Assembly: GCA_031278145.1 (NCBI GenBank)
Contig: JAITLA010000060.1
Location: forward strand, 1-8,574
DNA length: 8,574 nucleotides
Direction: 5' to 3'
Source: Eubacteriales Family XIII. Incertae Sedis bacterium
GTDB lineage: Bacteria > Bacillota_A > Clostridia > Peptostreptococcales > Anaerovoracaceae
Shown: one piece after another, positions 6,782-8,574 of the stretch
Layout: each line of letters starts with the position of its first letter
How positions within the stretch are numbered: the stretch's first letter is position 1
Translations under genes and position numbers: made by a program
Notes under the pieces: model-generated
What the model was told of the DNA's origin: nothing
Seen by the model: the letters and a program-made list of their open reading frames with translations, nothing else
The model's database searches: none

Positions 6782-7792
6782 ATGAAGCAAAAAATCGCAA
6801 TTATCGGCGCAGGCAGCTGGGGCACGGCGCTGGCCGTCAACCTCGCGGGCAAGGGGCATACGGTTTCGATCTGGGACATCGACGAGGCCCTGCTGCGAGA
6901 GCTCGAGCGCGCGCGCGAAAACACGCGCTATCTGCCGGGAATCGCCCTGCATGACGGGATCGGCGTGTCCTTCGGCCTGCGGGAAACCATCTACGGCGCG
7001 GACGCCGTGCTGTTTGCCGTGCCCGCGCAGCATTTCAGGAGCGCGCTTGTGCAGGCGGGCCCCCACATCGGCTACGAAACGCCCATGATCAACGTGTCCA
7101 AGGGCATAGAGCAAAAGACCCTGAAGACCGGCTCGCAGATAGCGGCGGAGCTGTTCCCCGAAAAGAAATTCGCGGCAATCTCGGGTCCCTCGCACGCGGA
7201 GGAGGTGGGCTGCGGCTTGCCCACCACGGTGGTGGCGGCCTCCGCCGATCCGGACCTGGCCGGCTACGTGCAGGACATATTCATGACCGGCCGTTTTCGC
7301 GTCTACACGAACGACGACGTGATCGGCGTGGAGCTCGGCGGCGCGCTGAAGAATATCATCGCGCTCGGCGCGGGCATATCCGACGGGCTGGGCTTCGGCG
7401 ACAACGCGAAGGCCGCGATGATGACGAGAGGCATCATCGAGATCGCCCGCCTGGGGGAGAAGCTCGGCGGCCGCCGCGAAACCTTCTTCGGGCTCACGGG
7501 CATAGGCGACCTGATCGTCACCTGCACGAGCGTGCACAGCAGAAACCGGCGCTGCGGCATCATGATAGGCGAGGGCACGCCGCCCGACGAGGCCGCGCGC
7601 CGCGTCGGCATGGTCGTCGAGGGTATGCACACGGCGGAAGCGGCGTGGCGGCTCGCGCGCAGGGAGCGCGTGGAGATGCCGATCACGGAGCAGATATACA
7701 AGGTCATCACGGGCCGCGTGGACACGAAGGACGCGGCCTTTGCGCTTATGACGCGGCAGAAGCGACACGAAACGGAGGACCTGCTGCGCTGA
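6782..7792 (+). CDS. gpsA: NAD(P)H-dependent glycerol-3-phosphate dehydrogenase GpsA
   Basis: A 336-residue cytoplasmic dehydrogenase of normal family length. Known reaction: reduction of dihydroxyacetone phosphate to sn-glycerol-3-phosphate, the substrate of PlsY. The N-terminal Rossmann fold has the dinucleotide loop GAGSWGTALA (9-18), followed by FAVPAQHFRS, NVSKG with Lys107, and SGPSHAEE (134-141). The C-terminal helical catalytic domain has ELGGALKN with the presumed catalytic Lys190, then GLTGIGDLIVTCTS and SRNRRCG. The ending VEMPITEQIYKV is typical of the family. AAAGGA (6770-6775) lies 6 bases before the ATG. The 44-base gap after plsY contains no terminator, so co-transcription is likely and puts two consecutive lipid-synthesis steps in one unit. 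In many Clostridia and Bacilli the next gene is spoIVA; here it is not. Confidence 0.96.
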   Translation: MKQKIAIIGAGSWGTALAVNLAGKGHTVSIWDIDEALLRELERARENTRYLPGIALHDGIGVSFGLRETIYGADAVLFAVPAQHFRSALVQAGPHIGYETPMINVSKGIEQKTLKTGSQIAAELFPEKKFAAISGPSHAEEVGCGLPTTVVAASADPDLAGYVQDIFMTGRFRVYTNDDVIGVELGGALKNIIALGAGISDGLGFGDNAKAAMMTRGIIEIARLGEKLGGRRETFFGLTGIGDLIVTCTSVHSRNRRCGIMIGEGTPPDEAARRVGMVVEGMHTAEAAWRLARRERVEMPITEQIYKVITGRVDTKDAAFALMTRQKRHETEDLLR

Positions 7793-7833
7793 CGGTACGC
7801 CGGGCGGCCGGCGGCGGAAGAAAGGAAATTGTC

Positions 7834-8574
7834 ATGTCCAAGGAAATCTTGCTCTGGGAAGGCGACGCGCCCCTGTTCGATCCCGCAATCGGGCAAGCGC
7901 CCCCCGCGCTCGAGCCCTTTCTCACGGAGGAAAAGGGACGCGGCGCGCTGATCGTCTGTCCGGGCGGCGGCTACGCGATACACGCCGAGCGGGAGGCGGC
8001 GCCCGTCGCCCTTTGGATCCGGCGTTGCGGCATCAACGCCTTCGTTCTCAAGTACCGGCTGCTGCCCTACGGGCTCCCCGCCGCCTTGCTTGACGCGCGG
8101 CGCGCCCTGCGCCTCGTGCGCCACAGAGCCGCGGAATGGGGCATCGACCCCGGGCGCATCGGGATATTGGGCTTCTCCGCGGGCGGACATCTCGCCGCGC
8201 TTGCGGCCACGCGCTTCGACGAAGGGGATGCGGGCGCCGCGGACGCGACGGAACGGGTTTCGGCCCGGCCCGATCTGCTCGCCTCCTGCTACGGCGTGAA
8301 CAGCCTCGCGCGCGGCTCGAAGGATTTCATAAGGAAACTGTCGGGGAAGAGCGGCCCGGCGGCGGATGCGCTGCGCGACATGGACCCCGTCGCGAACGTG
8401 AGCGCGAGGACGCCGCCCACCTTCCTGTGGCACACCGCCTTCGACGACCTTGTGCCCGTGCAAAGCTCCATCGACTTCGCCACAGCCCTGACGGAACACG
8501 GCGTCCCCTACGGCCTGCACATCTTTCCGCACGGCGGACACGCCCTGGGCCTCGCCGAGGGCATCCCGCTGACC
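7834..8574 (+). CDS. Alpha/beta-hydrolase, acetylxylan-esterase/BD-FAE-like (3' end outside window)
   Basis: A partial gene: 247 codons are present with no stop before the edge, so the protein is probably about 260-290 residues. It carries the features of a serine esterase: the oxyanion motif PGGGY (43-47), the nucleophile elbow GFSAGGH with Ser115 (113-119), the acid-loop sequence HTAFDDLVPV with Asp204 as likely acid, and HGGHALGLA with His236 as likely base. Order and spacing fit the family often annotated as endo-1,4-beta-xylanase B-like or acetylxylan/feruloyl esterase, which removes acyl groups from plant polysaccharides. The substrate cannot be read from the sequence. There is no signal peptide, so it is probably cytoplasmic and acts on imported oligosaccharides or small esters. 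AAAGGA (7821-7826) precedes the ATG by 7 bases. It follows gpsA by 41 bases but has no obvious functional link to it; co-transcription is possible. Confidence 0.85.
   Translation, partial: MSKEILLWEGDAPLFDPAIGQAPPALEPFLTEEKGRGALIVCPGGGYAIHAEREAAPVALWIRRCGINAFVLKYRLLPYGLPAALLDARRALRLVRHRAAEWGIDPGRIGILGFSAGGHLAALAATRFDEGDAGAADATERVSARPDLLASCYGVNSLARGSKDFIRKLSGKSGPAADALRDMDPVANVSARTPPTFLWHTAFDDLVPVQSSIDFATALTEHGVPYGLHIFPHGGHALGLAEGIPLT

Noticed and set aside
7799..7812. GCCGG/CCGGC hairpin after gpsA as a terminator
   Set aside because: The stem is only 5 base pairs, there is no T-tract, and the ribosome site of the next gene follows within about 10 bases.
7303..8541. 412-codon minus-strand open frame opposite gpsA and the hydrolase
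   Set aside because: The + strand reading gives a complete GpsA C terminus and an esterase with Ser, Asp and His motifs; the antisense frame gives nothing recognisable.
1..8574. CRISPR array, tRNA or rRNA genes, toxin-antitoxin or phage genes
   Set aside because: No spaced direct repeats, cloverleaf-like sequences or related coding motifs were seen; the window is filled by housekeeping genes.

Overview
The window is a densely packed, GC-rich stretch of bacterial chromosome in which every gene is on the + strand. Five core housekeeping genes can be named with high confidence: smc (chromosome condensation), ftsY (SRP receptor GTPase), der (ribosome-assembly GTPase), plsY (acyl-phosphate glycerol-3-phosphate acyltransferase) and gpsA (glycerol-3-phosphate dehydrogenase). 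A sixth gene, an alpha/beta-hydrolase of the carbohydrate-esterase type, runs off the right edge. Use of the acyl-phosphate-dependent PlsY, the smc-ftsY pair, the der-plsY-gpsA run and strong purine-rich Shine-Dalgarno sequences all point to a Firmicute, most likely a high-GC member of the Clostridia. This is inferred from gene content and order, not from a marker-gene comparison.

Layout: smc (21-3596, GTG start) is followed by the only sizeable intergenic gap (3597-3869), which is almost filled by a long imperfect palindrome. ftsY (3870-4778, TTG start) overlaps der (4775-6100) by ATGA, and der overlaps plsY (6093-6737) by 8 bases. gpsA (6782-7792) follows after 44 bases and the hydrolase (7834 to beyond 8574) after another 41. 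No convincing promoter or U-tract terminator lies between any of the genes, so ftsY through gpsA reads as one transcriptional unit, possibly continuous with smc.

Functionally, gpsA and plsY are consecutive steps of phospholipid synthesis: GpsA makes glycerol-3-phosphate, and PlsY acylates it to lysophosphatidic acid. FtsY delivers membrane proteins to the translocon, Der matures the 50S subunit, and SMC organises the replicated chromosome. The cluster couples growth, membrane and chromosome functions in the way common to Firmicute housekeeping operons.

The genes themselves are ordinary, and I see no new defence, mobile or biosynthetic system. The one thing that stands out is the smc-ftsY spacer element (about 3609-3821). 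It has nearly pure G+C ends that pair with each other, an AT-richer core that continues the pairing, a perfect 20-base mirror repeat at its centre containing the GCGAAGC mini-hairpin sequence on the minus strand, and short CCGTA direct repeats on both sides. It looks like a palindromic repeat or MITE-like insertion and is the best target for follow-up.
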